A stretch of DNA of 64,000 nucleotides from Acidovorax sp. 69 (GTDB taxonomy: Bacteria; Pseudomonadota; Gammaproteobacteria; Burkholderiales; Burkholderiaceae_C): positions 3,038,501 to 3,102,500 of the forward strand of contig NZ_PGEP01000001.1 of assembly GCF_002797445.1 (NCBI RefSeq). The letters run 5' to 3'. Positions 52,657 through 61,304 of this stretch are shown one piece after another; position 1 is the first letter of the stretch, and the number at the start of each line of letters is the position of its first letter. Both the position numbers and the translations under genes were made by a program. A model generated the notes under the pieces. That model was not told the DNA's origin and did not search any database. It was given only the letters and a program-made list of their open reading frames with translations.

Positions 52657-53508
52657 ATGAGCCTCCCCTCCAAGAATTCATTCTGGCGCCGCTACCGGCG
52701 CAACCGCGGCGCCGTATTCGGTCTGGTCGTGCTGCTGCTTGTGGCACTGCTAGTGGCCTTTGGCCCCCTTCTGGCATCGCACGACCCCTGGGACATGGTA
52801 GAGCAGCCGTTCCTGCAACCCGGGCAGACCGCCGGTTTCGCACTGGGCACCGATACCATGGGCCGCGACATCCTCTCGGGCATCGTCATGGGCGCACGCA
52901 TCTCGCTGCTGATCGGCGTGGTCTCCACCGTGGTCTCGCTGCTCATCGGGGTGACCATCGGTGCTTTGGCGGGCTACTTCGGACGCTGGGTCGATGCCAC
53001 GCTGATGCGCTTCACCGAGCTGTTTCAGGCCATCCCCAGCTTTGCGCTGGCCATCGTACTGGTGGCGATCTTCGAGCCATCGGTGAAGTCCATCGTGGTG
53101 GCCATCTCACTGGTTTCCTGGCCGCCCGTGGCGCGGCTGGTGCGCGGCGAATTCCTCACCCTGCGCCAACGCGACTTCGTGGCAGCAGCGCAATTGGCAG
53201 GCCAGAGCACGCCCCGCATCATCCTCACGCAGATCCTGCCCAACGCAGCCTCGCCCATCGTGGTGATGGCCTCGCTGATGGTGGCGACAGCCATCCTGCT
53301 CGAATCGAGCCTGAGCTTCCTGGGACTGGGTGACCCCAACCAGATGAGCTGGGGCTACATGGTGGGCGCCGCGCGCACTGTGCTGCGCCAAGCCTGGTGG
53401 ATGGCCGTATTTCCCGGTGTGGCTATTTTGCTTACGGTACTGGCCCTGAATCTGGTGGGCGAAGGGCTGAACGATGGCCTGAACGCCCGTCTGGACGGGA
53501 GAACCTGA
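52657..53508 (+). CDS. ABC transporter permease (DppC-like)
   Basis: 283 residues. DppC-type N-terminus (FWRRYRRNRGAVFGLVVLLL), the TDTMGRDILSGIVMGARISL motif, and EAA loop DFVAAAQLAGQSTPRIILTQILPNAASP. It ends NLVGEGLNDGLNARLDGRT. Its stop overlaps the ATP-binding gene start by one base (TGATGA). Confidence 0.95.
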   Translation: MSLPSKNSFWRRYRRNRGAVFGLVVLLLVALLVAFGPLLASHDPWDMVEQPFLQPGQTAGFALGTDTMGRDILSGIVMGARISLLIGVVSTVVSLLIGVTIGALAGYFGRWVDATLMRFTELFQAIPSFALAIVLVAIFEPSVKSIVVAISLVSWPPVARLVRGEFLTLRQRDFVAAAQLAGQSTPRIILTQILPNAASPIVVMASLMVATAILLESSLSFLGLGDPNQMSWGYMVGAARTVLRQAWWMAVFPGVAILLTVLALNLVGEGLNDGLNARLDGRT

Positions 53509-55187
53509 TGAACGCCGTACTCAAACCTTTCGACGACACAGAATCCATGTCCCAGGTACTTGCCCAGACCGCAGAACCCGTACTCGACGTGCGCGGCCTC
53601 GATATCCGACTGCCCGCAGGGGGCGACCGCCTTCTGGCGGTGCAGGGTGCCAGCTTCACTCTGCTACCCGGCCAAACGCTGTGCGTAGTGGGGGAGTCCG
53701 GCTCAGGCAAGTCCATGATCGCCAACGCCATCATGGGCCTGCTGCCACGCCCCCTGGTCGAACCCGTGGCAGGGCAGATTCTTTTTGACGGAACCGACCT
53801 GCTACAGCTGAACGAATCCCAATTGCGCCGCCTGCGTGGCCAGCGCATGGGCATGGTGTTTCAGGAGCCCATGACGGCCCTGAACCCCGTGATGCGCATT
53901 GGCGAGCAATTGGAAGAAGTGTTCGACGCCCACATGCGACTGGGCGCGGCCGAAAAACGCCAGCGCATCCTGGCAGCGCTGGCCGACGTGGGCCTGCCCG
54001 AGCCTGAGCGCCTGATCGACAGCTACCCGTTTCGCCTCTCGGGTGGTCAGCGCCAACGGGTGATGATCGCCTGCGCCATGCTGCTGGAGCCAAGCCTGCT
54101 GATCGCCGACGAACCCACCACAGCACTGGATGTGACCACGCAGGCCCAGATTCTCAAGCTCATGCGCGACCTGCAGCGGCGCCGTGGCATGGCCATGCTG
54201 TTCATCACACACGACTTTGGCGTGGTCTCTGAAATCGCCGACCACGTGGTTGTGATGCAAACAGGGCAGGTGGTGGAAGCAGGCCCCGCACAAGAGGTGC
54301 TGCGCCGCCCACAGCACCCCTACACCCGCAAACTGATCGCAGCCATTCCAAATGGAGCACCCCGTGTGGCGCAGGCCGAGCCCGACCCCGTGCATGTGCT
54401 GCAGGTGCAGGACCTGTGCAAGACCTATGTGAGCGGCGGCAGCCTGTTCAAGCGCGGACGCGAAGTGGTAGCGGCGGACCATGTGAGCTTTGAGCTGCGC
54501 CGGGGCCAGACGCTGGGTCTGGTGGGCGAGTCGGGCTCGGGAAAATCCACCGTGGGCCGTTGCATCGTGGGCCTGGCGCCGTTCGAATCAGGCCGCATCC
54601 TGTTCCGGGGGCGTAACCTCATGTCAGGTGCTGCGCTGCGCCAGCAGGCCAAGGGCAAGATCCAGATGGTCTTTCAAGACCCATACGCCTCACTCAACCC
54701 GCGCCACCGTATTGGTCCCACCCTCGCTGCAGGCCCCATTGCCCAGGGCGTTCCCAAGGCGCAAGCCATGGCGCGCGCACTGGAACTGCTGCAACTGGTG
54801 GGCCTGGGGCCCGAGGCCGCTGACCGCTTTCCGCACGAGTTCTCGGGCGGACAACGCCAGCGCATCGGCATTGCCCGCGCACTGGCCATGGAACCGGAGT
54901 TGCTGGTGGCCGACGAGCCGGTGTCGGCCCTTGATGTATCGGTGCAGGCCCAGGTGCTCAAGCTCTTTGCCGAGGTGCGCGAGCGCTTTCAGCTGGCCAT
55001 GGTCTTCATCACCCACGACCTGCGCGTGGCGGGTGAGATGTGCGACCACATCGCCGTCATGCAGCGGGGTCAGGTGGTGGAGTACGGCCCCACAGCCGAG
55101 GTGTTGGCACGCCCGCAGCACCCCTACACCCGCACCCTGATCGACGCCATCCCCCGGCTGGCAGCCCAGCCAGAAGACGCCCCATGA
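53508..55187 (+). CDS. Double ATP-binding protein of a dipeptide/opine ABC transporter (DppD-DppF fusion)
   Basis: 559 residues with two complete ATPase domains. Domain 1: Walker [13 protein letters not shown], signature LSGGQRQRV, Walker [13 protein letters not shown]. Domain 2: Walker [13 protein letters not shown], signature [10 protein letters not shown], Walker [13 protein letters not shown]. Each ends with the oligopeptide-type C-terminal motif RPQHPYTR. It energises the two permeases. The fused form is standard for YejF/GsiA-like systems. ATG 53508; the 3' end overlaps the next gene by 4 bases. Confidence 0.95.
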   Translation: MNAVLKPFDDTESMSQVLAQTAEPVLDVRGLDIRLPAGGDRLLAVQGASFTLLPGQTLCVVGESGSGKSMIANAIMGLLPRPLVEPVAGQILFDGTDLLQLNESQLRRLRGQRMGMVFQEPMTALNPVMRIGEQLEEVFDAHMRLGAAEKRQRILAALADVGLPEPERLIDSYPFRLSGGQRQRVMIACAMLLEPSLLIADEPTTALDVTTQAQILKLMRDLQRRRGMAMLFITHDFGVVSEIADHVVVMQTGQVVEAGPAQEVLRRPQHPYTRKLIAAIPNGAPRVAQAEPDPVHVLQVQDLCKTYVSGGSLFKRGREVVAADHVSFELRRGQTLGLVGESGSGKSTVGRCIVGLAPFESGRILFRGRNLMSGAALRQQAKGKIQMVFQDPYASLNPRHRIGPTLAAGPIAQGVPKAQAMARALELLQLVGLGPEAADRFPHEFSGGQRQRIGIARALAMEPELLVADEPVSALDVSVQAQVLKLFAEVRERFQLAMVFITHDLRVAGEMCDHIAVMQRGQVVEYGPTAEVLARPQHPYTRTLIDAIPRLAAQPEDAP

Positions 55188-56137
55188 GCCGAAACCCCGA
55201 CCGCCTGACCCTGGCTTTCCTGAGCAGCCAGATCCCGATGGACTATCTGCTGCCTGCGTTTCGTGCGCAGTTTCCTACCGCCGAGCTGCGCCTGGGAGAG
55301 CAGCTTGGGGCATTGGACGAGATCGACGCCGTGGTGTGCTGGTACCCGCCAGAGGGGTTGCTGGCACGCCTGCCCCACCTGCAGCTGGTGCAGTCGGTGG
55401 GCGCAGGCATTGACCACATCAGCGCAGACACCACCCTGCCACCCGTGCCTGTGTGCCGCATCGTCGACACTGACATGGCCCACGGCATGACGGCCTTCGT
55501 ATGCTGGGCCGTCATCCACCGCCAGCGCCACATGGACCGCTACCTGGCGAGCGCAGCCGTACGGCGATGGGAAGAGCAACCCATACAGCCGCCCGGCCAG
55601 CACCGCGTAGGCATCGCCGGACTGGGCACACTGGGTCTGGCCTGCGCGCATGCACTTCTGACCATGGGCTATGCCGTGCGCGGATGGAGCCGCTCGCACA
55701 AGGCAGACCTGCCCGAGGGCCTGGAGGCCTTCCATGGCGACGCTGGCCGTGCCAATTTTCTGGCCGGGTGCGACACCCTCATCTGCCTGTTACCACTGAC
55801 CGAGGCCACGCGCGGCTTCCTGGATCTGGCACTGATGCGGCAGTTGCCACTCGGAGCCCACCTCATCAACGTGGGCCGGGGTGCACACTTGGTAGAGGCA
55901 GACCTGCTGCAAGCCCTGAAGGAGGGCCAGTTGGGCGCAGCCACGCTGGATGCCTTCGCGCACGAGCCCCTGCCAGCGGGCCACCTCTTCTGGAGCGACC
56001 CACGCATCCTCATCACGCCACACATCGCCACGCGCACCAACCCGGCAACGATTGCACAGCAGACGGCCCACAACCTGGCCCGTATCCGTGCCGGGCATGC
56101 CACCGAGGTCGCTGTCGACCTGGCGCGTGGCTACTGA
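55184..56137 (+). CDS. GhrA-like 2-hydroxyacid dehydrogenase (glyoxylate/hydroxypyruvate reductase family)
   Basis: 317 residues. NAD(P)-binding GIAGLGTLGLACAHALL; catalytic Arg in INVGRGAHLVE, Glu in DAFAHEPLP, His in ITPHIATRTNP. It interconverts a 2-oxoacid and a D-2-hydroxyacid. In this operon it could reduce the keto product of one of the transaminases. ATG 55184 overlaps the ABC ATPase stop by 4 bases. Confidence 0.92.
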   Translation: MSRNPDRLTLAFLSSQIPMDYLLPAFRAQFPTAELRLGEQLGALDEIDAVVCWYPPEGLLARLPHLQLVQSVGAGIDHISADTTLPPVPVCRIVDTDMAHGMTAFVCWAVIHRQRHMDRYLASAAVRRWEEQPIQPPGQHRVGIAGLGTLGLACAHALLTMGYAVRGWSRSHKADLPEGLEAFHGDAGRANFLAGCDTLICLLPLTEATRGFLDLALMRQLPLGAHLINVGRGAHLVEADLLQALKEGQLGAATLDAFAHEPLPAGHLFWSDPRILITPHIATRTNPATIAQQTAHNLARIRAGHATEVAVDLARGY

Positions 56138-56175
56138 CGTTTCACACCCAAGACATAGCCCAAGGACCTCCGCCC

Positions 56176-57549
56176 ATGAACGCCCCTACGCCCCACACCC
56201 TTCTGGCCCAGCAAGACATTTCAGCCCACCTTCACCCGTTCACCAACCTGGCCGTGCATGCCGACGTAGGCCCGCTGGTCATCACGCGCGGTGACGGCAT
56301 CCAGGTCATCGACGAACACGGCCGACGCTATATCGAAGGCATGTCGGGCCTGTGGTGCAGTTCGCTGGGCTTCAGCCACCCACGCCTGGTGGCTGCAGGC
56401 ATCAAAGCGCTGCAGACGCTGCCTTACTACCACACCTTCAACCACCGCTCGAACCCGGCCGTAGCTCAGCTGGCAGAAAAACTGCTGGCGCTGGCCCCCG
56501 TGCCCATGGGCCGCGTGTTCTTTGCCAACTCTGGCTCAGAAGCCAATGACTCGGCCGTGAAAATGGTCTGGTACTACCACAACGCCATTGGCAAACCGGG
56601 CAAAAAGAAGATCCTGGCGCGCCAAAAGGCCTATCACGGCGTGACGGTGGCAGCCGCCAGCCTGAGCGGGCTGCCCACCAACCACCGCGACTTCGACCTG
56701 CCCATAGACCGCATCTCACATGTCGATTGCCCACACCACTACCGCTATGGTCTGCCCGGCGAAAGCGAGGAGGCCTTTGCCACCCGTCTGGCCGTTGCGC
56801 TGGAGCAACGCATCCTGGCCGAAGGCCCCGACACCGTGGCCGCCTTCTTCGCGGAACCCGTGATGGGTGCTGGTGGCGTGATCGTGCCGCCCGCCACCTA
56901 CTTCGAAAAGATCCAGGCCGTACTGCGCAAGTACCAGGTGCTGCTGGTGGCCGACGAAGTGATCTGTGGCTTTGGCCGTACCGGCGCCATGTTCGGCTCC
57001 ACCACCTTCGGCATGCAGCCCGACATCCTGACCTGTGCCAAGGCGCTGTCGTCGGGCTACGTGCCTATCTCGGCGGTGATGGTGTCCCCGACGGTCCATG
57101 CAGCCATCGCCGCCAACAGCGGCAAGATCGGCACCTTCGGCCATGGCTACACCTACTCAGGCCATCCGGTAGCCTGTGCGATTGCGTTAGAAACCCTGCG
57201 GGTCTATGAGGATGACCACATCCTAGAACATGTGCAAGCCCTGGCTCCCGGCTTCCAGGCAAGGCTGCGCGCCTTTGGCGAGCGCGCCAGCGTGGGCGAA
57301 GCCCGTGGTGTGGGCCTGATTGGAGCCCTGGAGCTGGTCGCAAACAAGGCCAACCGCACACCCTTTGCTCCCGACATCAAGGCTGGCCCCCGCCTGGCCC
57401 AGCTGGCGCAGGAGGAAGGCCTCATCGTGCGCGCCATGGGCGACACGGTGGCGCTGTGCCCTCCGCTGATCATCACCGACACAGAGCTCGGCGAACTATT
57501 CGCCCGCCTGGAGCGCGCCTTCGACCGCTTCGAAGCCACGCTGGGTTGA
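56176..57549 (+). CDS. Class III PLP-dependent aminotransferase (omega-transaminase type)
   Basis: 457 residues. PLP Lys289 in TCAKALSSGYVPISAV, Asp260 in LLVADEVICGFGRTG, and the motif FANSGSEANDSAVKM that binds phosphate. N-terminal GMSGLWCSSLGFSHPRLV and FGHGYTYSGHPVACA place it with amine:pyruvate and polyamine transaminases rather than acetylornithine transaminase. It would move a terminal amino group to pyruvate or another keto acid, giving an aldehyde. It starts 38 bases after the dehydrogenase and 7 bases before the first deacetylase gene. Confidence 0.94.
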   Translation: MNAPTPHTLLAQQDISAHLHPFTNLAVHADVGPLVITRGDGIQVIDEHGRRYIEGMSGLWCSSLGFSHPRLVAAGIKALQTLPYYHTFNHRSNPAVAQLAEKLLALAPVPMGRVFFANSGSEANDSAVKMVWYYHNAIGKPGKKKILARQKAYHGVTVAAASLSGLPTNHRDFDLPIDRISHVDCPHHYRYGLPGESEEAFATRLAVALEQRILAEGPDTVAAFFAEPVMGAGGVIVPPATYFEKIQAVLRKYQVLLVADEVICGFGRTGAMFGSTTFGMQPDILTCAKALSSGYVPISAVMVSPTVHAAIAANSGKIGTFGHGYTYSGHPVACAIALETLRVYEDDHILEHVQALAPGFQARLRAFGERASVGEARGVGLIGALELVANKANRTPFAPDIKAGPRLAQLAQEEGLIVRAMGDTVALCPPLIITDTELGELFARLERAFDRFEATLG

Positions 57550-57556
57550 ACTAAAC

Positions 57557-58609
57557 ATGCAGGCCTTCTTCTGCCCTGACCAATTGCAGCACACACCGCA
57601 GCAGTTCATGCGTCTGGGCCGGCTCATGCCGGCCACCGACCTGCCCAGCCGCGCCGAAAGCCTGCAGGCCACCTTGCACGCAGCCGGGGTACCCGTGCAC
57701 AGCCCACCTGAAATCGCCCGCACAGCCCTGGAGGCGGTGCACGCGCCACACTACCTGGACTACCTGGAGACCGCCTACGAGCGCTGGCAAAACCTGCGCC
57801 GCCCGGGTGTGGAGCCCGGCATCGAGGTATTGCCTAACCTCGCCCCCTACGCCGGCGTGTCCCTGGGTCTGGAGCGCCCGCCCTGCCCTTCGCCCGCGCT
57901 CCCCGCACAGACGGGCTATTACCTGGGCGACCTCTCGTGCCCGCTGGGGCCGCACAGCTGGCGCTCCATCCTGCGCTCGGCGCACAGTGCCGTGGCCGCG
58001 GCCGACGCCGTCATTGGCGGAGCCCGTGCTGCGTATGCGCTGTGCCGTCCCTCGGGCCACCATGCACACCGCGACCGCGCCAGCGGTTTTTGCTTCGTGA
58101 ACAACAACGCCTGCGCAGCAGCGCGGCTGCAACAGGCTTTCGGCCGCATTGCGGTGCTTGATGTAGATGCCCACCACGGCGACGGCACGCAAAACATCTT
58201 CTATAGCAACCCCAATGTACTGACGGTGTCCACCCACGCCGACCCCGCGCAATACTTTCCGTTCTACACAGGCTATGCGCACGAGCGTGGTGCTGGCGCA
58301 GGCCTGGGCTGTAACCTGAACCTGCCATTGGTCCACGGCAGCGGCAACGCCGAATTCCTTCAGGCCCTGGCGGCTGCTCACCGAGCGATCACAGACTTCC
58401 GCACCGAGGCATTGGTGCTGGCCCTGGGTTTCGACACCTACAAGGACGACCCCATCAGCGTGCTGCGCCTGGATTTCGACGCCTACCGCGCCACAGGCCA
58501 GCTATTGCGCACGCTGGGGCTGCCCGTGGTGGTGGTGCAGGAAGGCGGCTACCTGGTCGAAGCCATCGGACCAGGCCTTGCGGCCTTCCTGGAAGGCCTG
58601 CATGGCTGA
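57557..58609 (+). CDS. Histone deacetylase-family amidohydrolase (acetylpolyamine amidohydrolase-like), paralogue 1
   Basis: 350 residues, cytoplasmic. All catalytic residues of the zinc deacetylase fold are present: His168-His169 (PSGHHAHRDRASGFC), zinc ligands Asp204 and His206 (LDVDAHHGDGT), Asp293 (LALGFDTYKDD), and transition-state Tyr332 (QEGGYLVE). Family members in bacteria remove acetyl groups from acetylpolyamines or similar acylated amines. A second, distinct paralogue is encoded at 60275. It overlaps the EamA gene by 8 bases. Confidence 0.93.
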   Translation: MQAFFCPDQLQHTPQQFMRLGRLMPATDLPSRAESLQATLHAAGVPVHSPPEIARTALEAVHAPHYLDYLETAYERWQNLRRPGVEPGIEVLPNLAPYAGVSLGLERPPCPSPALPAQTGYYLGDLSCPLGPHSWRSILRSAHSAVAAADAVIGGARAAYALCRPSGHHAHRDRASGFCFVNNNACAAARLQQAFGRIAVLDVDAHHGDGTQNIFYSNPNVLTVSTHADPAQYFPFYTGYAHERGAGAGLGCNLNLPLVHGSGNAEFLQALAAAHRAITDFRTEALVLALGFDTYKDDPISVLRLDFDAYRATGQLLRTLGLPVVVVQEGGYLVEAIGPGLAAFLEGLHG

Positions 58610-59492
58610 CACCACCGCCGCCAGTCGCCAGCTACAGCGCCAGGGCATGCTGATGTTCCTGGGCGCCCTGCTGGCCTTTGCCATCTACGACGCCTTTGCC
58701 AAACACATGCTGGCCCAATACCCAGCCACGCTGATGAACCTCACGCGCTACGCGGCCGTGTGCAGCCTCGCGCTGATTGGGCTCATGCGCCACGGCGACT
58801 GGAGCGTGTGGAAGGTGTGGCGCCAACCGCACCGCAAGCTGCTGCTGATGCGCAGCCTGATGCTGGCCATCGTAGCCACCAGCTTCATGACTGCGCTGGC
58901 CAGCATGCCGTTGGCCGAAGCCACCGCCATCTACTTCACCGCGCCGTTGATCATGGTGGCCCTGTCACCGTGGCTTCTGGGCGAAACAGTAGGCCGAGTG
59001 CAGTGGGTGGCTGTGCTGCTGGGCTTTGCCGGCATGCTGCTCATCGTGCGCCCCGGCGGCAGCCTGCCACTGGCGGGCACACTGCTGATGGCGCTATCGG
59101 CCGTGTGCTACGCACTGTTCCAGGTGCTCACTCGGCGCCTTTCGGGCCTGGTGCCGGGGCCCGTGCAATATGCCTACATGGCCGCCGTATGCCTGGTGGT
59201 CACCAACCTGCCGGCACTGGTCGTGCCGGTGGAGCACTGGCCCGGCTGGGACGAAATCGCGGTGCTCCTGGCAGGTGGCTTGGTCAGTGGCGCCGCCCAG
59301 CTGCTGCTGCTGGCGGCCTTCCAGCGCGTCTCAGCCTCAGTGCTGGCCCCCATGAACTACCTGCAGTTGCTGCTGGCCGTTCTGATCAGCACCTTCTGGT
59401 TCCAGCGCCCACCGGATGGGCTGGCGCTGGCGGGCATGGGCGTGATCGGTGCTGCGGGGCTCTACCTGGCTTGGCCCAGGCGCTTAAAGTAG
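58602..59492 (+). CDS. EamA/DMT-family transporter
   Basis: 296 residues with ten helices in two EamA repeats (LGALLAFAIYDAFAKHMLAQ... and LPLAGTLLMALSAVCYALFQVLTRRL...). Drug/metabolite transporter superfamily; many members export or import amino acids and related small molecules. ATG 58602 (MADTT) sits 8 bases inside the end of the deacetylase gene; an earlier in-frame ATG at 58578 is less likely. Its place between the two deacetylase genes suggests it moves a substrate or product of the pathway. Confidence 0.92.
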   Translation: MADTTAASRQLQRQGMLMFLGALLAFAIYDAFAKHMLAQYPATLMNLTRYAAVCSLALIGLMRHGDWSVWKVWRQPHRKLLLMRSLMLAIVATSFMTALASMPLAEATAIYFTAPLIMVALSPWLLGETVGRVQWVAVLLGFAGMLLIVRPGGSLPLAGTLLMALSAVCYALFQVLTRRLSGLVPGPVQYAYMAAVCLVVTNLPALVVPVEHWPGWDEIAVLLAGGLVSGAAQLLLLAAFQRVSASVLAPMNYLQLLLAVLISTFWFQRPPDGLALAGMGVIGAAGLYLAWPRRLK

Positions 59493-59537
59493 CGGCCCGC
59501 CGCGCCCTTTCATGCGCCAAAGACACCCAGAGACACC

Positions 59538-60278
59538 ATGACCCAAGCCACACCCCTTACCCCACAGCCCGCGGCTGCACCCGGCTTCGCATCCATCGAA
59601 CGGCCCGATCTGGTGGCCATGGTGGAGAGCCAGTTGCAACAGGCCATCGTCGAAGGCCGACTCGCCCCAGGTGCCCGCATCGTCGAAGCGGAGCTTGCGC
59701 GGCAGATGGGAATCAGCCGCGCACCCGTGCGTGAGGCCGCGCGCCGGCTGGAAAGTCAGGGGCTGCTGATCTCACGACCTCGCCATGGTTTTGCCGTGCG
59801 CGCGCTCTCTCTCAAGCAGATCAACGACCTGTTTGAAGTGCGCATTGGCCTGGAGATGATGGCGACACGCCTGGCCTGCCAGGCAGCCAGCGACGAACAA
59901 CTGGCCCAACTGCAAGCCCGCGTGGAAAACATGGTGACACAGGCGTCGAGGCTTGGTCAGGCTGAACGCGTAGCACTGGACCTGGGCATTCATCTCACCA
60001 TCAGCGAGCTGTCGGGCAATGACTACCTGCACCGACTGTTCAGCAACATGCAAACCGAAATTCGCATGATCCTGGCCTTTACCGAAGGCAGCTACCGCGA
60101 CCCGCTCCTGATCGCCGAATCGCACCAGCCTGTGATGGAAGCCATCCTGCGCCGCGATGCCGATGCGGCCCAGGCGGCGTTGCACCACCACCTGATCGAA
60201 GGCCAGGAGCATGTGCAAGCCCTGTTCCTTTCTGCACAGAACCCCACCACCTCGCCACCCCAACCGGCTCCACCATGA
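59538..60278 (+). CDS. GntR-family regulator, FCD subfamily
   Basis: 246 residues. N-terminal winged helix with LAPGARIVEAELARQMGISRAPVREAARRLESQGLL and C-terminal all-helical FCD domain with the metal/ligand His residues around DLGIHLTISELSGNDYLHRL and ADAAQAALHHHLIEG. It sits inside the operon rather than at the edge, and is coupled to the second deacetylase gene (ATGA overlap). The palindromic site at 49093-49113 before the first gene is its most likely target. Confidence 0.93.
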   Translation: MTQATPLTPQPAAAPGFASIERPDLVAMVESQLQQAIVEGRLAPGARIVEAELARQMGISRAPVREAARRLESQGLLISRPRHGFAVRALSLKQINDLFEVRIGLEMMATRLACQAASDEQLAQLQARVENMVTQASRLGQAERVALDLGIHLTISELSGNDYLHRLFSNMQTEIRMILAFTEGSYRDPLLIAESHQPVMEAILRRDADAAQAALHHHLIEGQEHVQALFLSAQNPTTSPPQPAPP

Positions 60279-61303
60279 AGATCGTCTACTCCGACCAGCA
60301 CCAGCAGCACGACCCGCAACAGTTCATGGTGCGTGGGCGCCTCCAACGCAGCAACGAACAGCCCGAGCGCGCGGCCCTGCTGCTGGCCGCAGCCCAATCT
60401 GCGGGCCACGCGGTAGTCTGCCCCGAAGACCACGGCCCTGGCCCACGTGCCGCGATCCATACGCCGCAATACCTCCACTTCTTGGAAACCGCTTGGGAGC
60501 GCTGGCAACAACTGCCCGATGCCTCCGACGAGGTGATGCCCAACGTCTACCCCTTCCCCGGCCAACCTGCCACCTACCCTGACCACCTGGTGGGGCAGGC
60601 CGGCTACCACATGGGAGACAACGCCTGCAGCATCGGACGCCACACCTGGCATGCCGCCGTGCATTCGGCGCATGTGGCCACCCATGCCGCCGAGTTGGTG
60701 CTGGCTGGCGAGCGGGCCGTGTATGCGCTGTGCCGCCCACCCGGCCACCATGCCTACCCAGACCGTGCCAACGGCTTTTGCTACCTCAACAACGCGGCCA
60801 TCGCTGCCCAACACCTGCGCCAGCGCCATGCGCGCGTCGCCGTGCTCGACATTGACGTGCACCACGGCAATGGCACACAGGGCGTGTTCTGGCGCCGCCC
60901 CGATGTGCTGACCATCTCGCTACACGCCGATCCACACTTCTGCACCCCCTTCTTCACCGGTCATGCGCATGAGCGTGGAGAAGCCGAAGGACTGGGCTAC
61001 AACGTCAACATCCCTCTGGCCAAAGGCACAGACACCGACAGCTACCTGCAGGCCCTGGCCAAGGCGCTGACCACGCTGCGCGCCTTTGCGCCCGGCGCAC
61101 TGGTGGTAGCCCTGGGGCTTGACGCACACGAACGCGACCCCTACAAAGCCCTGGCAGTCAGCACCGAAGGCTTTGCCCGCATCACCACCGAGATCGCCCG
61201 AATGGGACTGCCTACGGTGCTGGTACAAGAAGGCGGCTACCTCAGCGATGACCTGGGCCCCAACCTGGCCAGCGCGCTGCGCGGCTTTGAAGTGGGCTGC
61301 TGA
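60275..61303 (+). CDS. Histone deacetylase-family amidohydrolase (acetylpolyamine amidohydrolase-like), paralogue 2
   Basis: 342 residues. Catalytic set intact: His158-His159 (PPGHHAYPDRANGFC), zinc ligands Asp194/His196 (LDIDVHHGNGT), Asp283 (VALGLDAHERD), Tyr322 (QEGGYLSD). N-terminus MKIVYSDQHQQHDPQQFMV is typical of acetylpolyamine amidohydrolases. It is only moderately similar to paralogue 1, with differences in the 80-110 loop and around the active-site rim, so the two probably take different substrates or positions. Coupled to the GntR gene; one base before the next gene. Confidence 0.93.
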   Translation: MKIVYSDQHQQHDPQQFMVRGRLQRSNEQPERAALLLAAAQSAGHAVVCPEDHGPGPRAAIHTPQYLHFLETAWERWQQLPDASDEVMPNVYPFPGQPATYPDHLVGQAGYHMGDNACSIGRHTWHAAVHSAHVATHAAELVLAGERAVYALCRPPGHHAYPDRANGFCYLNNAAIAAQHLRQRHARVAVLDIDVHHGNGTQGVFWRRPDVLTISLHADPHFCTPFFTGHAHERGEAEGLGYNVNIPLAKGTDTDSYLQALAKALTTLRAFAPGALVVALGLDAHERDPYKALAVSTEGFARITTEIARMGLPTVLVQEGGYLSDDLGPNLASALRGFEVGC

Positions 61304-61304
61304 A

